Source of the DNA: Terriglobales bacterium
Lineage (GTDB): Bacteria > Acidobacteriota > Terriglobia > Terriglobales > Acidobacteriaceae
NCBI GenBank assembly: GCA_035487355.1
Contig: DATHMF010000006.1
Span: 62,001 to 126,000 of the forward strand
Direction of reading: 5' to 3'
DNA length: 64,000 nt
Made by a program: the position numbers and the translations under genes. Of this stretch, positions 50,958 through 60,158 are shown piece by piece; positions within the stretch are counted from its first letter, which is position 1; the number at the start of each line of letters is the position of its first letter. The notes beneath the pieces are model-generated. The model was not told the origin of the DNA. It saw only the letters and a program-made list of their open reading frames with translations, and made no database searches.

Positions 50958-52790
50958 CTAATGCAAGCGGCTTTTGTTCGCTATCGTCTCCGTACCGTTC
51001 GCAATCATCTCCGCATTTTCTGCAATTACGAAATATAGTGCGATACCGTAAGTCTGTTTGCCCGGCACGCCGATGATCTCATAGGGGGTCCCGTCATAGA
51101 AGTAGTACCGATCCCGGAATCGCCGGGCATCGGGGCTCGGGTCAAGGGCCAGTCTCACCAACGCCTGTTCAATGACCGCAAGGTCTGGATTGGCAAAGGC
51201 AAGCAGGCCCCACGCCATGATGCTTCCTGGGGTCAAACAGCGACGGTTGGGATTGTGCATGTCGCAATACGCTGACGGGGGATATCCGAACTCGGGACTG
51301 ATGGAGCCAACTCGGTTCCAGCCGTCACTCCCGTCAAAATAATTGTGAAACAGAGGACGAGAGAGGTCGCCATTAAACACCCGATAGGCGTACTGGTTCG
51401 CAACAAGATGCAGATCACGGTACTGGGGAAATTCCGAGCCTGTCGCCTTACGGTTTTCGTAGAGTGCACGCAAAAAGACGGGAAGGCGAGAGGCATGACT
51501 GATATCCCAACTTGCATTTTTCTGAACGCGTTTTTCGGCCAGGGTGGGAAACTTCTCCCCGGTGACAGCGCTATAGTCGTATTCGGAATGCGCGGTATAG
51601 TCGCCGTTGAAGTAGCAGACGCTGCCAACCTGCTCTCCCTTGAAGTTTTTTGTCTCGGGGTAGTTGGTCCGCTTGCTCTGAAAGAAGCGGATACCCGTCT
51701 GTAAAGCCAAGTGCAACATCGCAACTTGATTGGCATCGAGGAAAACAAGCGCGGGATCGTTAGCGTGTGCACCAAGCATCTCAGCGGCGGAGGCGAGCAG
51801 CCAAAGATCTATGTCAGCCATTGCCGTGTCCCATGGGGCTTCACCTTTGAGACCGCGCATGGCAAGATTCCACAGCTCGATGCGCGCCACGGGCGGGCCA
51901 CCACCGAGCGCCGGAAGGCGCTGCTCGACCAGGTAACGATTCAATTGATCTATAACGATGAACTTTGTGTACTCGGTAGCGAAGGTCCTCATCGCCTGAG
52001 TCCGCTTTCCGTCGGGCAACAGTGATATCAGCCGCAACAGTTTCGCTGCCGGATAAAGCCACTGCACGTTGTAAAGTTCTACGTCACCCGTCTTATCCTG
52101 AAATGGCACCGCAAAAGTGCGGTCAGAGGGATTGACGCCCGCCATTCGCTCCCGAGTCAGAGGCAAAATGTCTGGTCTTTTCAAGAGAGTGCCCATTGTT
52201 TCGGTGCGCGTCAACATCAGCAGGTAATACTGGGCGACATCATCCATAGTCTGTAAATCGTCGCAGGCGTGGGCGGAATCTACCCCAGGAAGCAAGTACA
52301 GCTCCGCGTAATACATGGATTGCCCGTTCAGGTGGCTATTAGGAATAATTCCCCACCGGTGGCCGCTCTCATCCCATCGGACCCCGGAAAAAGCCACACC
52401 CGTCATCAGGCGGCCGGTTTCCTCCCAAGTATGTCGCAGGGTTTTGCAGTTCGCCTCTGGCTCGGTGAATGTGCCGAACACCAAACGGAAATCTTGAACA
52501 GAAGGCCCACCGTCAAGACGCACGTGGTAGTTGATGCCCGGTATCAGCCCCACGTCATTTGCATGAAACTCCGACTTGGAACCGCTGAAGCTGCGGGTCA
52601 CAACTGGGGTCTGGAATCCAGATGCGTCATCAATTTCCAATTTGTGATGGCCAGATTTGGGTATGCTGACTTGAATGAGGTCTGTACCTTTTTGTTGGAC
52701 GATCTGAAAATCAGACGTAGCCCATAACGGGAATACGTAGACCGCCAGCGTTATTGCAGCCAGCAGATATTTTGTAGGGTTGCCTGCCAT
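50958..52790 (-). CDS. Exported protein of unknown function, possibly an alpha/alpha-toroid enzyme, last gene of the exopolysaccharide cluster
   Basis: 610 residues. The signal peptide is YLLAAITLAVYVFPLWATS. An N-terminal beta-sandwich (about 25-110; IQVSIPKSGHHKLEIDD, GINYHVRLDGGPSVQDFRLV) is followed by a mostly helical domain with many Trp, Tyr and Arg: YYAELYLLPGVDSAHACDDL, AMRTFATEYTKFIVIDQLNR, GSVCYFNGDYTAHSEYDYSA, FHNYFDGSDGWNRVGSISPE. The helical, aromatic composition resembles alpha/alpha-toroid polysaccharide lyases or glycosidases, but no catalytic motif can be named. It is 7 bases after capD on the same strand and so is probably linked to polysaccharide processing. Confidence 0.7.
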   Translation of the reverse strand: MAGNPTKYLLAAITLAVYVFPLWATSDFQIVQQKGTDLIQVSIPKSGHHKLEIDDASGFQTPVVTRSFSGSKSEFHANDVGLIPGINYHVRLDGGPSVQDFRLVFGTFTEPEANCKTLRHTWEETGRLMTGVAFSGVRWDESGHRWGIIPNSHLNGQSMYYAELYLLPGVDSAHACDDLQTMDDVAQYYLLMLTRTETMGTLLKRPDILPLTRERMAGVNPSDRTFAVPFQDKTGDVELYNVQWLYPAAKLLRLISLLPDGKRTQAMRTFATEYTKFIVIDQLNRYLVEQRLPALGGGPPVARIELWNLAMRGLKGEAPWDTAMADIDLWLLASAAEMLGAHANDPALVFLDANQVAMLHLALQTGIRFFQSKRTNYPETKNFKGEQVGSVCYFNGDYTAHSEYDYSAVTGEKFPTLAEKRVQKNASWDISHASRLPVFLRALYENRKATGSEFPQYRDLHLVANQYAYRVFNGDLSRPLFHNYFDGSDGWNRVGSISPEFGYPPSAYCDMHNPNRRCLTPGSIMAWGLLAFANPDLAVIEQALVRLALDPSPDARRFRDRYYFYDGTPYEIIGVPGKQTYGIALYFVIAENAEMIANGTETIANKSRLH

Positions 52791-52796
52791 AAACGA

Positions 52797-54695
52797 TCAA
52801 GCAAACTTCGACTGTTGTGCCCGGTTGGCGTGGGCGTGCTGCTCTAATAACGCCGGGGTCAAAGGCACAACTTCAGGCCGTGTCTTCGACTCCGACTCCC
52901 ACTGATACGCGGGAATGATCTGTTTGACTTTCGCGCGAACCAGATCACCGAACCGGCCGTGAGCGACCATTTCAAGTTCATACAGACGGCGGCGAAGATC
53001 GGACCAACTGGGCAGAACGGTTTCTGCGCACATGACTTTCGGCAGCAGCGTGGGCAGACGCACTTCCGAATCGTAGAACAACTCCTCGTGCAGCTTTTCG
53101 CCCGGACGCATTCCGGTGTAGACAATATGAATGTCACTTTCCTTCTTGCCTGACATGCGAATCAGGGTCTTGGCAAGATCGAGAATGCGTACGGGCTCTC
53201 CCATATCGAGAACGAGAATATTGCCGTGCTCGCCCACCGTGAACGCCTGCAATACCAGCGACACTGCCTCCGGGATGGTCATGAAGTAGCGGGTCATCTC
53301 CGGGTGTGTCACTGTAATGCACCGGCGCGTGCGAATCTGTTCCTGGAATACGGGGATGACACTGCCTTGTGAGCCGAGGACATTGCCGAACCTCACCGAA
53401 ACACAGCGCATGCGCGAGGGCTGGCGCGAACCGACAATCATCTCGCCTAACCGCTTGGTGCAGCCCATGAGACTGCTCGGCTTGACCGCTTTATCTGACG
53501 AGATCAGAAGAAAATCTTCGCAGCCACATTCTTCGGCAATTTCTACCAGGTTCAGCAAACCGAAGACGTTGTTCTTGAATCCTTCGTAGGGGTTCTCTTC
53601 TGTCATCGGAACATGTTTGTAGGCTGCGGCATGAAAGATCACGCGGACACCGTGCTCCAGGAGCTGCTGACGCATGCGCTTCGTGTCAGTGATATCCGCA
53701 ACCGAAAAGACGGTTTCCACATCGGAACCGGCCAGGGTATGCTGCTGCAGGTTAAACAGAGGTGTCTCGGACTGGTCCACGCAAATCAGCTTCTTCGGCA
53801 GGTAACGAACGATCTGTTTGCACAACTCGGAGCCAATAGATCCAGCAGCGCCGGTCACCATAACGACCCGCCCGCTCAACTTGGAGCGCACGTTCTCTGA
53901 CTCAAGCCGCACCGGTTCGCGCCCCAGCAGGTCGTCCAAGTTCACCGCGCGCAGCTCAGAGATCGTGACCTTGCCATCAATAAGGTCAGCCAGGCCGGGC
54001 AGTGCGCGGAAAGGGACTCCGGAACGCCCGCAGAAATCGGCAATCCGCAGCATCTGCGTGCCGGTGGCTGAGGGAATTGCGATCAGAATCTCACTCACCG
54101 CCAAGCGATGCGCCAGCAGAGGAAGCTGGTCAATCGTGCCCAGAACGGGAACACCACAAAGTTTGGTCCTCTGTTTTTCCGGGTCGTCATCCACCAAACC
54201 TGCGGCGAGATAGTTTTTGGTCTTCAGCCCTTGCAGTAGTAAGGCTGCTGCCGAACCAGCCCCAACGATCAGCACCGGGGTTTGCGCTCCCAAACGGCGC
54301 GCCTGTTTCCACTGGAAGACCATACGCGCACCCACGCGCAGGCCAGCAAGAAAAAGAAAAGCAAGCACCCCCTCCAAAACATAGATCGAGTACGGGAACG
54401 AACGGACCCCCAAAAACACACGCTCGACGATGAAGAACATGAGCGAGCCGAGGGAGACCGCCTTCACCAAGTCCTTCAGGTCCCCGATGCCCGTGTAGCG
54501 CCAATAGCCATGGTTCAACTTGTAGTAATACATGCCAATCAATCGAATCGCTACCAGGACCGGCACAGCCAAAAGCAGCACTCGCAGGCGAGGCAGGGTG
54601 AAATCAAAGCGGAGCAACCACGCCGCCACGAGGGCCGCGCAAACTGTGAGCGATTGCCCCAGGAATATGATCCAATTGCGCCATCGTAGCAGCAT
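52797..54695 (-). CDS. Polysaccharide biosynthesis nucleotide-sugar dehydratase/epimerase (CapD/FlaA1/WbpM family)
   Basis: 632 residues from ATG 54695, chosen for AAGGAAG upstream; the frame is open to 54752. Four N-terminal membrane segments are followed by a first Rossmann-like domain (TPVLIVGAGSAAALLLQGLK). The main SDR domain begins VVMVTGAAGSIGSELCKQIV, with VIFHAAAYKHVPMTEENPYE, LLISSDKAVKPSSLMGCTKR and SVRFGNVLGSQGSVIPVFQE. The SxxMGxxKR form, a Met in place of the Tyr of the YxxxK catalytic pattern, is typical of the membrane-bound WbpM/PglF subclass. It probably makes a 4-keto-6-deoxy-UDP-amino sugar used by the neighbouring aminotransferase. Confidence 0.93.
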   Translation of the reverse strand: MLLRWRNWIIFLGQSLTVCAALVAAWLLRFDFTLPRLRVLLLAVPVLVAIRLIGMYYYKLNHGYWRYTGIGDLKDLVKAVSLGSLMFFIVERVFLGVRSFPYSIYVLEGVLAFLFLAGLRVGARMVFQWKQARRLGAQTPVLIVGAGSAAALLLQGLKTKNYLAAGLVDDDPEKQRTKLCGVPVLGTIDQLPLLAHRLAVSEILIAIPSATGTQMLRIADFCGRSGVPFRALPGLADLIDGKVTISELRAVNLDDLLGREPVRLESENVRSKLSGRVVMVTGAAGSIGSELCKQIVRYLPKKLICVDQSETPLFNLQQHTLAGSDVETVFSVADITDTKRMRQQLLEHGVRVIFHAAAYKHVPMTEENPYEGFKNNVFGLLNLVEIAEECGCEDFLLISSDKAVKPSSLMGCTKRLGEMIVGSRQPSRMRCVSVRFGNVLGSQGSVIPVFQEQIRTRRCITVTHPEMTRYFMTIPEAVSLVLQAFTVGEHGNILVLDMGEPVRILDLAKTLIRMSGKKESDIHIVYTGMRPGEKLHEELFYDSEVRLPTLLPKVMCAETVLPSWSDLRRRLYELEMVAHGRFGDLVRAKVKQIIPAYQWESESKTRPEVVPLTPALLEQHAHANRAQQSKFA

Positions 54696-54769
54696 GTTTC
54701 TTCCTTCCCCACTCTTCCCGGGACGATTTAAACTTCCCATAAATTCGGCCATATATTGGAGTGAGGGAA

Positions 54770-56062
54770 CTACACGCTCCCCGTTGTGGCCGTATATATA
54801 AGGTTGGTTCTGTTATGGCGCGTCTGCGCCATGACCTGCTCCACCACCTCGCAAGTGCGCTTGATATGCACTTCGTTGAGCGTCGGGTGAACCAAGAACA
54901 TCAGACTGTCTTCACCCAGTTCGCGAGCGACTGCGAACCGTTCACGGGGCCGCCATTCCGGAGGGAACGCCTCTTCGAGATAGACTTCGCTGCAGCTTCC
55001 AGTGCCGCAGGGCACACCTTGCGCCGCTATTGTTTGGGCGATGCGGTCGCGGTCCCATCCTTCTGCCAGCTCTTCTGGCATGACGAAGGCGTAGTACTTG
55101 TAATAGGCGTGGCCGACGTATTCCGGCACCGCCGGAATACGCAGCCCCGGTACACGCGTGAGATGCTCACTCAGCATCGCGGCATATCTGCGACGGGTGG
55201 CGACCCACTGCGGCAGTTTACAAAGAGCCACGCGTCCGACTGCGGATTGCACTTCGCTCAAGCGCCAATTAGTTCCAAATGAATCGTGCAACCAGCGGAA
55301 GCCGGGAGGATGTGTGCGGCGATACAGCTTTTCGTGGCTTTTGCCATGGTCCTTGTAGGACCACATGCGTTGCCACAGCTCTTCGGAGTTGGTGGTCACC
55401 ATGCCGCCCTCGCCAGCGGTGGTCATGATTTTGTCCTGGCAGAAGGAGAACGCTGCAATATCGGCGAAGGAGCCAACCGGCCGTCCTTTATACGTTGCCC
55501 CGTGCGCCTGGGCGCAATCCTCGACCACCTTCAGGCCACGTTCGCGGGCCAGTTCCAGAATAGGATCCATCTCGCAGGGCCAACCCGCAAGATGGACAAC
55601 GATGATTGCTTTCGTCGCCGGAGTGAGGACTGCACGAACCGTTGCGACGGTGATGTTTTGCGAATCGCTATCCACATCGGCACACACGGGACGCGCACCC
55701 ACTGCGACCGCACAACTGGCCGAGGCAATGAAGGTACGGCTGCTGGTGATAACTTCGTCGCCCGGGCCAACGCCGAGTGCGCGCAAAGCCAATTCAAGGG
55801 CCACTGTGCCATTGGCCACGGCAACGGCGTACCGGCATCCCGTAAATTCGGCGAACTCACGCTCGAACTGGCGTCCTTCATTGCCCGTCCAATAGTTAAC
55901 ATTTCCCGATTCGAGAACACGGACCGCGGCGGCAATTTCATCCGGCGCGAAGTACGGCCACGGCGCGAACGGCTGCTCCATCGGGAGAACCACCTTCGGT
56001 TCATGATTGGCGCAGGCATTCATGAAAAGTTTCGTAACGGGAATGGGTTGACTGCGAGGCAT
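54770..56062 (-). CDS. DegT/DnrJ/EryC1/StrS-family sugar aminotransferase
   Basis: 430 residues, slightly long; internal ATGs at codons 14 and 28 are possible starts since no ribosome binding site is clear. PLP-binding signatures are CRYAVAVANGTVALELALRA, DEVITSSRTFIASASCAVAV, VVEDCAQAHGATYKGRPVGS (Asp182) and FSFCQDKIMTTAGEGGMVTT, with the PLP Lys211. It would aminate the 4-keto sugar made by the CapD-type protein encoded just downstream. It is in the middle of the exopolysaccharide operon, 15 bases after the FemAB-like gene. Confidence 0.93.
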   Translation of the reverse strand: MPRSQPIPVTKLFMNACANHEPKVVLPMEQPFAPWPYFAPDEIAAAVRVLESGNVNYWTGNEGRQFEREFAEFTGCRYAVAVANGTVALELALRALGVGPGDEVITSSRTFIASASCAVAVGARPVCADVDSDSQNITVATVRAVLTPATKAIIVVHLAGWPCEMDPILELARERGLKVVEDCAQAHGATYKGRPVGSFADIAAFSFCQDKIMTTAGEGGMVTTNSEELWQRMWSYKDHGKSHEKLYRRTHPPGFRWLHDSFGTNWRLSEVQSAVGRVALCKLPQWVATRRRYAAMLSEHLTRVPGLRIPAVPEYVGHAYYKYYAFVMPEELAEGWDRDRIAQTIAAQGVPCGTGSCSEVYLEEAFPPEWRPRERFAVARELGEDSLMFLVHPTLNEVHIKRTCEVVEQVMAQTRHNRTNLIYTATTGSV

Positions 56063-56077
56063 TATTACGAGACGCGA

Positions 56078-57154
56078 CTACGCCTTGGACACTTGGCCTT
56101 GCGCATAAACTTGACGATAGCTGGGAAAATAGCTGAGCGCTTCATCATGGGCTATGCCGTAATGTTCGCGGCTATACAGATCCAAGAGGGCGTAATCCTG
56201 TTCGAGATGAACTCGCTTATAAATGTGGAAGGCCTGGCGCAGCCGGGAAAAAGTTGACTTGAAACGAAAGATACCATCATCAGACTTGTAGCCTCCGCCG
56301 AGGATAAGCCGTTTCTTCCCGGCTTCCTGCGCCCAGCGAATCGTCTCCCAGATCACGGCATTCGTAGGGCGTACATGCTGGAAGGCCGCGTCAGCCCCGC
56401 CGAGAAACGAGAACACATCCGTATCATCGTGCAGGTAAAGCGTAGCGGCAACAATCTGGTCCTTATATTCGGCGAAGACAAACCGCGCGTTTTCCGGCAG
56501 CTCTTCTCGAAAGGCATGAAAGAAGCTGGAAGGAAAATAGTAGCCCTCCAGGGCGTGATTTCGCCGCATAGTGTCCTCATAGATCCGGCAAAACTCACGG
56601 ATATGATCATCGGTCGAAGCGGCGAAGATTCTGACACCTTCCTGATTTGCAACGGATATGTTCTTCCGGCAGGAATGCTGAAGCTGTTGGCGCCATAGCT
56701 CTTCGGAGCTAAGAGTCAGGTCTACCCATACGATATCGCGATTGTAAACACAACCATTCGGGTTCAACACAGCCCGCGCACTGGACCAGGGATGGAGATG
56801 GGCGAACTCGGTCACGATCCCTTCTGACTGAAAAAGCGCACTGCAAAGAGCTGGAAAAGCAGTGATAAGGTCATCGTCAGCGCCGAACATCAGAGGTCCT
56901 GTGAAATCTGGCGTGCCTGAATCCCATTTGCCCCTCTCTGTAGTCTTGAACGGCAAGTCATTCGTAGAACGAAGCAGCAGTGGATAGCAAATGCAGGCGC
57001 TATCTGATTCCACCACGTAGAGACGCAGAGAACTTTGCCGGAATTCCGCGCATATTCTGGCGTAGCCAATGCTCCCGAATACACTGCGGCTTTCTGGCAG
57101 ATATCTCAGCCACCTCTCGCGATCACTGGTTGTCAGGTAATGCTCTCGGAGCAT
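56078..57154 (-). CDS. FemAB/GNAT-like acyltransferase (exopolysaccharide-associated)
   Basis: 358 residues from ATG 57154; it sits 4 bases after the upstream stop (TGAGAAGATG), while the longer frame to 57217 would overlap that gene by 58 bases. Acetyltransf_6/FemAB-type features are YVVESDSACICYPLLLR, WRQQLQHSCRKNISVANQEG, YYFPSSFFHAFREELPENAR and RFVFAEYKDQIVAATLYLHD. The C-terminal GNAT core includes TNAVIWETIRWAQEAGKKRL. It probably transfers an amino acid or acyl group onto an amino sugar or lipid-linked intermediate, in line with the DegT aminotransferase downstream. Related proteins occur in exosortase-linked polysaccharide clusters; no exosortase is seen here. Confidence 0.8.
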   Translation of the reverse strand: MLREHYLTTSDRERWLRYLPESRSVFGSIGYARICAEFRQSSLRLYVVESDSACICYPLLLRSTNDLPFKTTERGKWDSGTPDFTGPLMFGADDDLITAFPALCSALFQSEGIVTEFAHLHPWSSARAVLNPNGCVYNRDIVWVDLTLSSEELWRQQLQHSCRKNISVANQEGVRIFAASTDDHIREFCRIYEDTMRRNHALEGYYFPSSFFHAFREELPENARFVFAEYKDQIVAATLYLHDDTDVFSFLGGADAAFQHVRPTNAVIWETIRWAQEAGKKRLILGGGYKSDDGIFRFKSTFSRLRQAFHIYKRVHLEQDYALLDLYSREHYGIAHDEALSYFPSYRQVYAQGQVSKA

Positions 57155-57158
57155 CTTC

Positions 57159-58400
57159 TCAAGCCACCGCTTCGGTGGAGCATGCCTGGCCGGTAAGTTC
57201 CACAGCCATGGCTTCAAAGCGATCTACCAGCAAGGGGATGCTGTATGCCTTTTCGATGTAGCGGCGTCCGCGCACTCCATATTCCCACAGTTGTTCCCGC
57301 GACTGGCTGGCAAGAAATTCGACGGCACGCGCAAGTTCGGCTGGATTATCGGCTTCTACGGAAATGCCGGCGCCCGAATCACGCACGACATCATCATTGG
57401 TGCAGCTTCCAAACACGACGGGACGACCGGCAGCGAGATATTCATAGATTTTCTGGAAGCTCATCCAGCTCTTCGAGGCGCCATCGTTGCGATTGTTGAT
57501 GATGAATGCATTGGAGCGATGCAGCACCTCTGCTACCTGCTTCTTAGGTACGGGATCGTCGAAGCGGACATTGTGGATGCCTTCGTTTTTCGCTCTTTCG
57601 ACAAGCCCGGGCTTGTTTACACCATTACCAACGAACCGAATCAGCACATTCTTCACGCCATCTCCCTGCAGAATCTTGGCGGCATCCAGAATCGCATCGA
57701 GACTGTTCCACTGGTTGTGCGATCCCAGATAGGTCACTGTGAACTGGCCATCGTCAGGGGCGGGCCGGGGTTCGGGATTCATGCCGAAGTCCACGCCCTG
57801 AGGTATCCATACGATTTTTTTTGGGTCGGCACCGTAACGCGACATGAGATCGCCAGAATGTTGGGAGAACATGACAATGCCGTCAGCCTTTGCGTACAGG
57901 TAACGCATCGTCCTATCCACCAGCAACACAAACGGATGATGCTTGGGATGACCGCCAACCTCGGTCAGTATGTAAGGCCACAGATCACGTATCTCAAGCA
58001 CGAAGGGCACGGCGTAGCGAGAAGAGAGCCGTTCGGCAGCGAGCGCCGTAAACGGGTCGGGACTCGACCCAAGAATCAGATCGGGACGCGGCAGCTGCGC
58101 GGCCCAGGCTCCTCGCCAGACGTGATAGGCAAAGTCGAACATGTTGGCAACGCGGGACATGGAGTTCGACTCGTAACCACGCGACAAAATGAAAGTAAAG
58201 GGTACGCGGTCGAACATCTGACGCTCCCACTTGGCGCCCGGGTTCATGATCATGTGTTTCCGTGTCAGGTGGTTGAAGCTGGAGGCAATGATCTGCACAT
58301 CGTGTCCGCGGCGGATCAATTCACGAGCATGGCTGTAATGGCGTGTGCCACCCGCGTCAGTTGGCGGCAATGCATAGTGATTGATGAGCCAGATGTTCAC
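57159..58400 (-). CDS. Glycosyltransferase family 4 (WbuB-like)
   Basis: 413 residues. The N-terminal domain has MNIWLINHYALPPTDAGGTR, a His-rich acceptor-side loop (FNHLTRKHMIMN) and DLILGSSPDPFTALAAERLS. The donor-binding half contains EIRDLWPYILTEVGGHPK, IVWIPQGVDFGMNPE, FTVTYLGSHNQWNSLDAILD and the E-x7-E-type region QKIYEYLAAGRPVVFGS...DNPAELARAVEFLAS. It resembles WbuB/WbpH-type GT4 enzymes that add amino sugars to undecaprenyl-linked oligosaccharides. A Cys near the C-terminus and overall length are normal for the family. Confidence 0.9.
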   Translation of the reverse strand: MNIWLINHYALPPTDAGGTRHYSHARELIRRGHDVQIIASSFNHLTRKHMIMNPGAKWERQMFDRVPFTFILSRGYESNSMSRVANMFDFAYHVWRGAWAAQLPRPDLILGSSPDPFTALAAERLSSRYAVPFVLEIRDLWPYILTEVGGHPKHHPFVLLVDRTMRYLYAKADGIVMFSQHSGDLMSRYGADPKKIVWIPQGVDFGMNPEPRPAPDDGQFTVTYLGSHNQWNSLDAILDAAKILQGDGVKNVLIRFVGNGVNKPGLVERAKNEGIHNVRFDDPVPKKQVAEVLHRSNAFIINNRNDGASKSWMSFQKIYEYLAAGRPVVFGSCTNDDVVRDSGAGISVEADNPAELARAVEFLASQSREQLWEYGVRGRRYIEKAYSIPLLVDRFEAMAVELTGQACSTEAVA

Positions 58401-58417
58401 GATTCAGTCCTGTGTGA

Positions 58418-59095
58418 TCAGTCTTGCTGGTGCGTTCCGCTTGCGGTGGCAGGCACCTTGACAGCAAACTGTGCCGTCCAACGCTCCAGATCGGAGCGCG
58501 TGTGAGCGTCGGCCCCGATGACAAGGGATTCGGGAGACAGAGTCGCGGCCATGGCAGGACTCAGCACACCCCACCGTAAGCTAAGCTCGATGAGAATGCC
58601 CGCGTCGCGGGCCGCCTCCAGCATTTTGCGATAGAGTGTCTCCTGCTCCAAGGCCAGGCCACGCTTTACGTACCAGAGGCCGGGATGCACCCAGACAAAA
58701 TCGATCTTTGGCCAACGGCGAGGATATGTCGCAACGACTTGCAGAAAGGCCTCAAGCAACAGACCAGGATTGTCAGGGAATTTGTGTTCCGCGATTCCAA
58801 TCACTGCCGCCGCACTCAGGTGCTCGTCGCTGATATCGAGTGTGCCATCGGGCAACAGTTTCGCCTCAAAGCCCAGCACGCTCTGAACAACTCCATCGTT
58901 GCCAGCGAGTTGTACTTCGGCGGAGAAGCGCTTTACATCGTACCGAGGCTCGCGCCGGATGTGTTCCAGGAATATCACCGTATCGGCCCCGGCATTTTCT
59001 GCAAAATCCACATATTCGGCAACTGTGAGATGCCCGTCGGTATAAGGCGTATGCATGTGGAATAAATAGTGACCACGCCACCAATCAGATCTCAA
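58418..59095 (-). CDS. PHP-domain metal-dependent phosphoesterase
   Basis: 225 residues from a TTG at 59095 with GGAG 6 bases upstream. An ATG at 59152 (244 residues) would overlap the preceding gene by 68 bases and has no ribosome binding site. PHP signatures are H-x-H in YLFHMHTPYTDGHLTVAEYV (His13, His15, Asp20), VIFLEHIRREPRYDVKRFSA, FVWVHPGLWY and the C-terminal GADAHTRSDLERW. The four motifs bind a di- or trinuclear metal centre used for phosphoester hydrolysis, as in CpsB/YwqE-type phosphatases. The start overlaps the ATP-grasp gene by 11 bases, so the two are translationally coupled. Confidence 0.85.
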   Translation of the reverse strand: MRSDWWRGHYLFHMHTPYTDGHLTVAEYVDFAENAGADTVIFLEHIRREPRYDVKRFSAEVQLAGNDGVVQSVLGFEAKLLPDGTLDISDEHLSAAAVIGIAEHKFPDNPGLLLEAFLQVVATYPRRWPKIDFVWVHPGLWYVKRGLALEQETLYRKMLEAARDAGILIELSLRWGVLSPAMAATLSPESLVIGADAHTRSDLERWTAQFAVKVPATASGTHQQD

Positions 59096-60158
59096 AGCAG
59101 TCTCCTGACTCCACGCCAACTCCACCCCAGTAACGCAGGAATTCTGAAACATACAGAGGCTCCGACAACTTGCCGACCGGGTCTTGGAACAATTCCCTCA
59201 CCCCGAACCAGATCACATTGGCTCCGCTGAACACGCTGGCAACCATTGTTCCCTGGATTCGTGGGTTGCATTCCAAGACCTTGGGGGTGCCGTCGTGAGC
59301 GAGCTTGAATTGAAAACCGAATGCATAGCGAAGTCCAAGCTCGCGGCCGGCAGCCAATGTGTATTCCGTCAAGTCCTCCCGCAGCTCGGTGCGGCTGTGG
59401 AACGTGATGCCAGAACGGATGCTCTCACGCACCCGTGGCACCGCGACCGAGAGTTGCGAACCAATAAACGCATCCACGGAGTACTCGCAGCCGGGCAGGT
59501 ATTCCATCACCAGCAGCTCCGGCCAAGCGCCGCGCCGTAAGATTGCGATCAGTTCTTGCAGGCTGATCTCCAAGCCCTGGGGCTTCTCGGTCAGGAAGCG
59601 TCGCACGTCCCAGGCGTCTTCGCGGAGAATCCGTACCCCGCGCATCCCGTTAGACACGGGAGGCTTTACCACCACTGGCACATCTGGATACCCGAGCTTA
59701 CTCGCCGCTGTGACCAGTTCGTCTTCCGTCTTGGTTCGCTGGCAGACGGGAGCAGGCAGGCTGAGACGCTCGAAGACTTTGATCACCGCGTCTTTGTCAT
59801 TGGCAGAGGCAATCGCAGATGCATCTGACACCATAACTCGAATACCTGCTTGCTCGAGTTCCGTAAGCGAAGATGCAAGCTTGGCCGTTTCCCGAGTCGT
59901 CTGCGGCAAAATCGCTGATACGTTTTCGAGTTGGCAGATCTTCAGCAATGCCCCGATATACTCTGAGGTTTCAGGTGGTGGCACGATGCAGAACTTATCT
60001 GTCAGCAACGCGCCCACGACCTTTGCCTGAGTATCCACACCGATGATGCGCACTGGACGACCATCCGGGTTGTGCCGCAGTGCGTAAAGAGTGCCGCGAA
60101 TGCCGGGCGCACCTGCGCCGGTCACCAGCAAGGTCAGCGTTTCGCCACTCGTCACCAT
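59085..60158 (-). CDS. ATP-grasp domain protein (CarB-like ligase)
   Basis: 357 residues. The N-terminal pre-ATP-grasp Rossmann part reads LTLLVTGAGAPGIRGTLYAL and PVRIIGVDTQAKVVGALLTD. The central ATP-grasp region has SANDKDAVIKVFERLSLPAP, VPVVVKPPVSNGMRGVRIL and LVMEYLPGCEYSVDAFI. The C-terminal metal-binding half has FQFKLAHDGTPKVLECNPRI, with the Glu and Asn of the Mg-ATP site. The family joins a carboxylate to an amine or thiol via acyl-phosphate. In a polysaccharide cluster it may attach an amino acid to a sugar; the target is not visible. It overlaps both neighbours (7 and 11 bases). Confidence 0.85.
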   Translation of the reverse strand: MVTSGETLTLLVTGAGAPGIRGTLYALRHNPDGRPVRIIGVDTQAKVVGALLTDKFCIVPPPETSEYIGALLKICQLENVSAILPQTTRETAKLASSLTELEQAGIRVMVSDASAIASANDKDAVIKVFERLSLPAPVCQRTKTEDELVTAASKLGYPDVPVVVKPPVSNGMRGVRILREDAWDVRRFLTEKPQGLEISLQELIAILRRGAWPELLVMEYLPGCEYSVDAFIGSQLSVAVPRVRESIRSGITFHSRTELREDLTEYTLAAGRELGLRYAFGFQFKLAHDGTPKVLECNPRIQGTMVASVFSGANVIWFGVRELFQDPVGKLSEPLYVSEFLRYWGGVGVESGDCFEI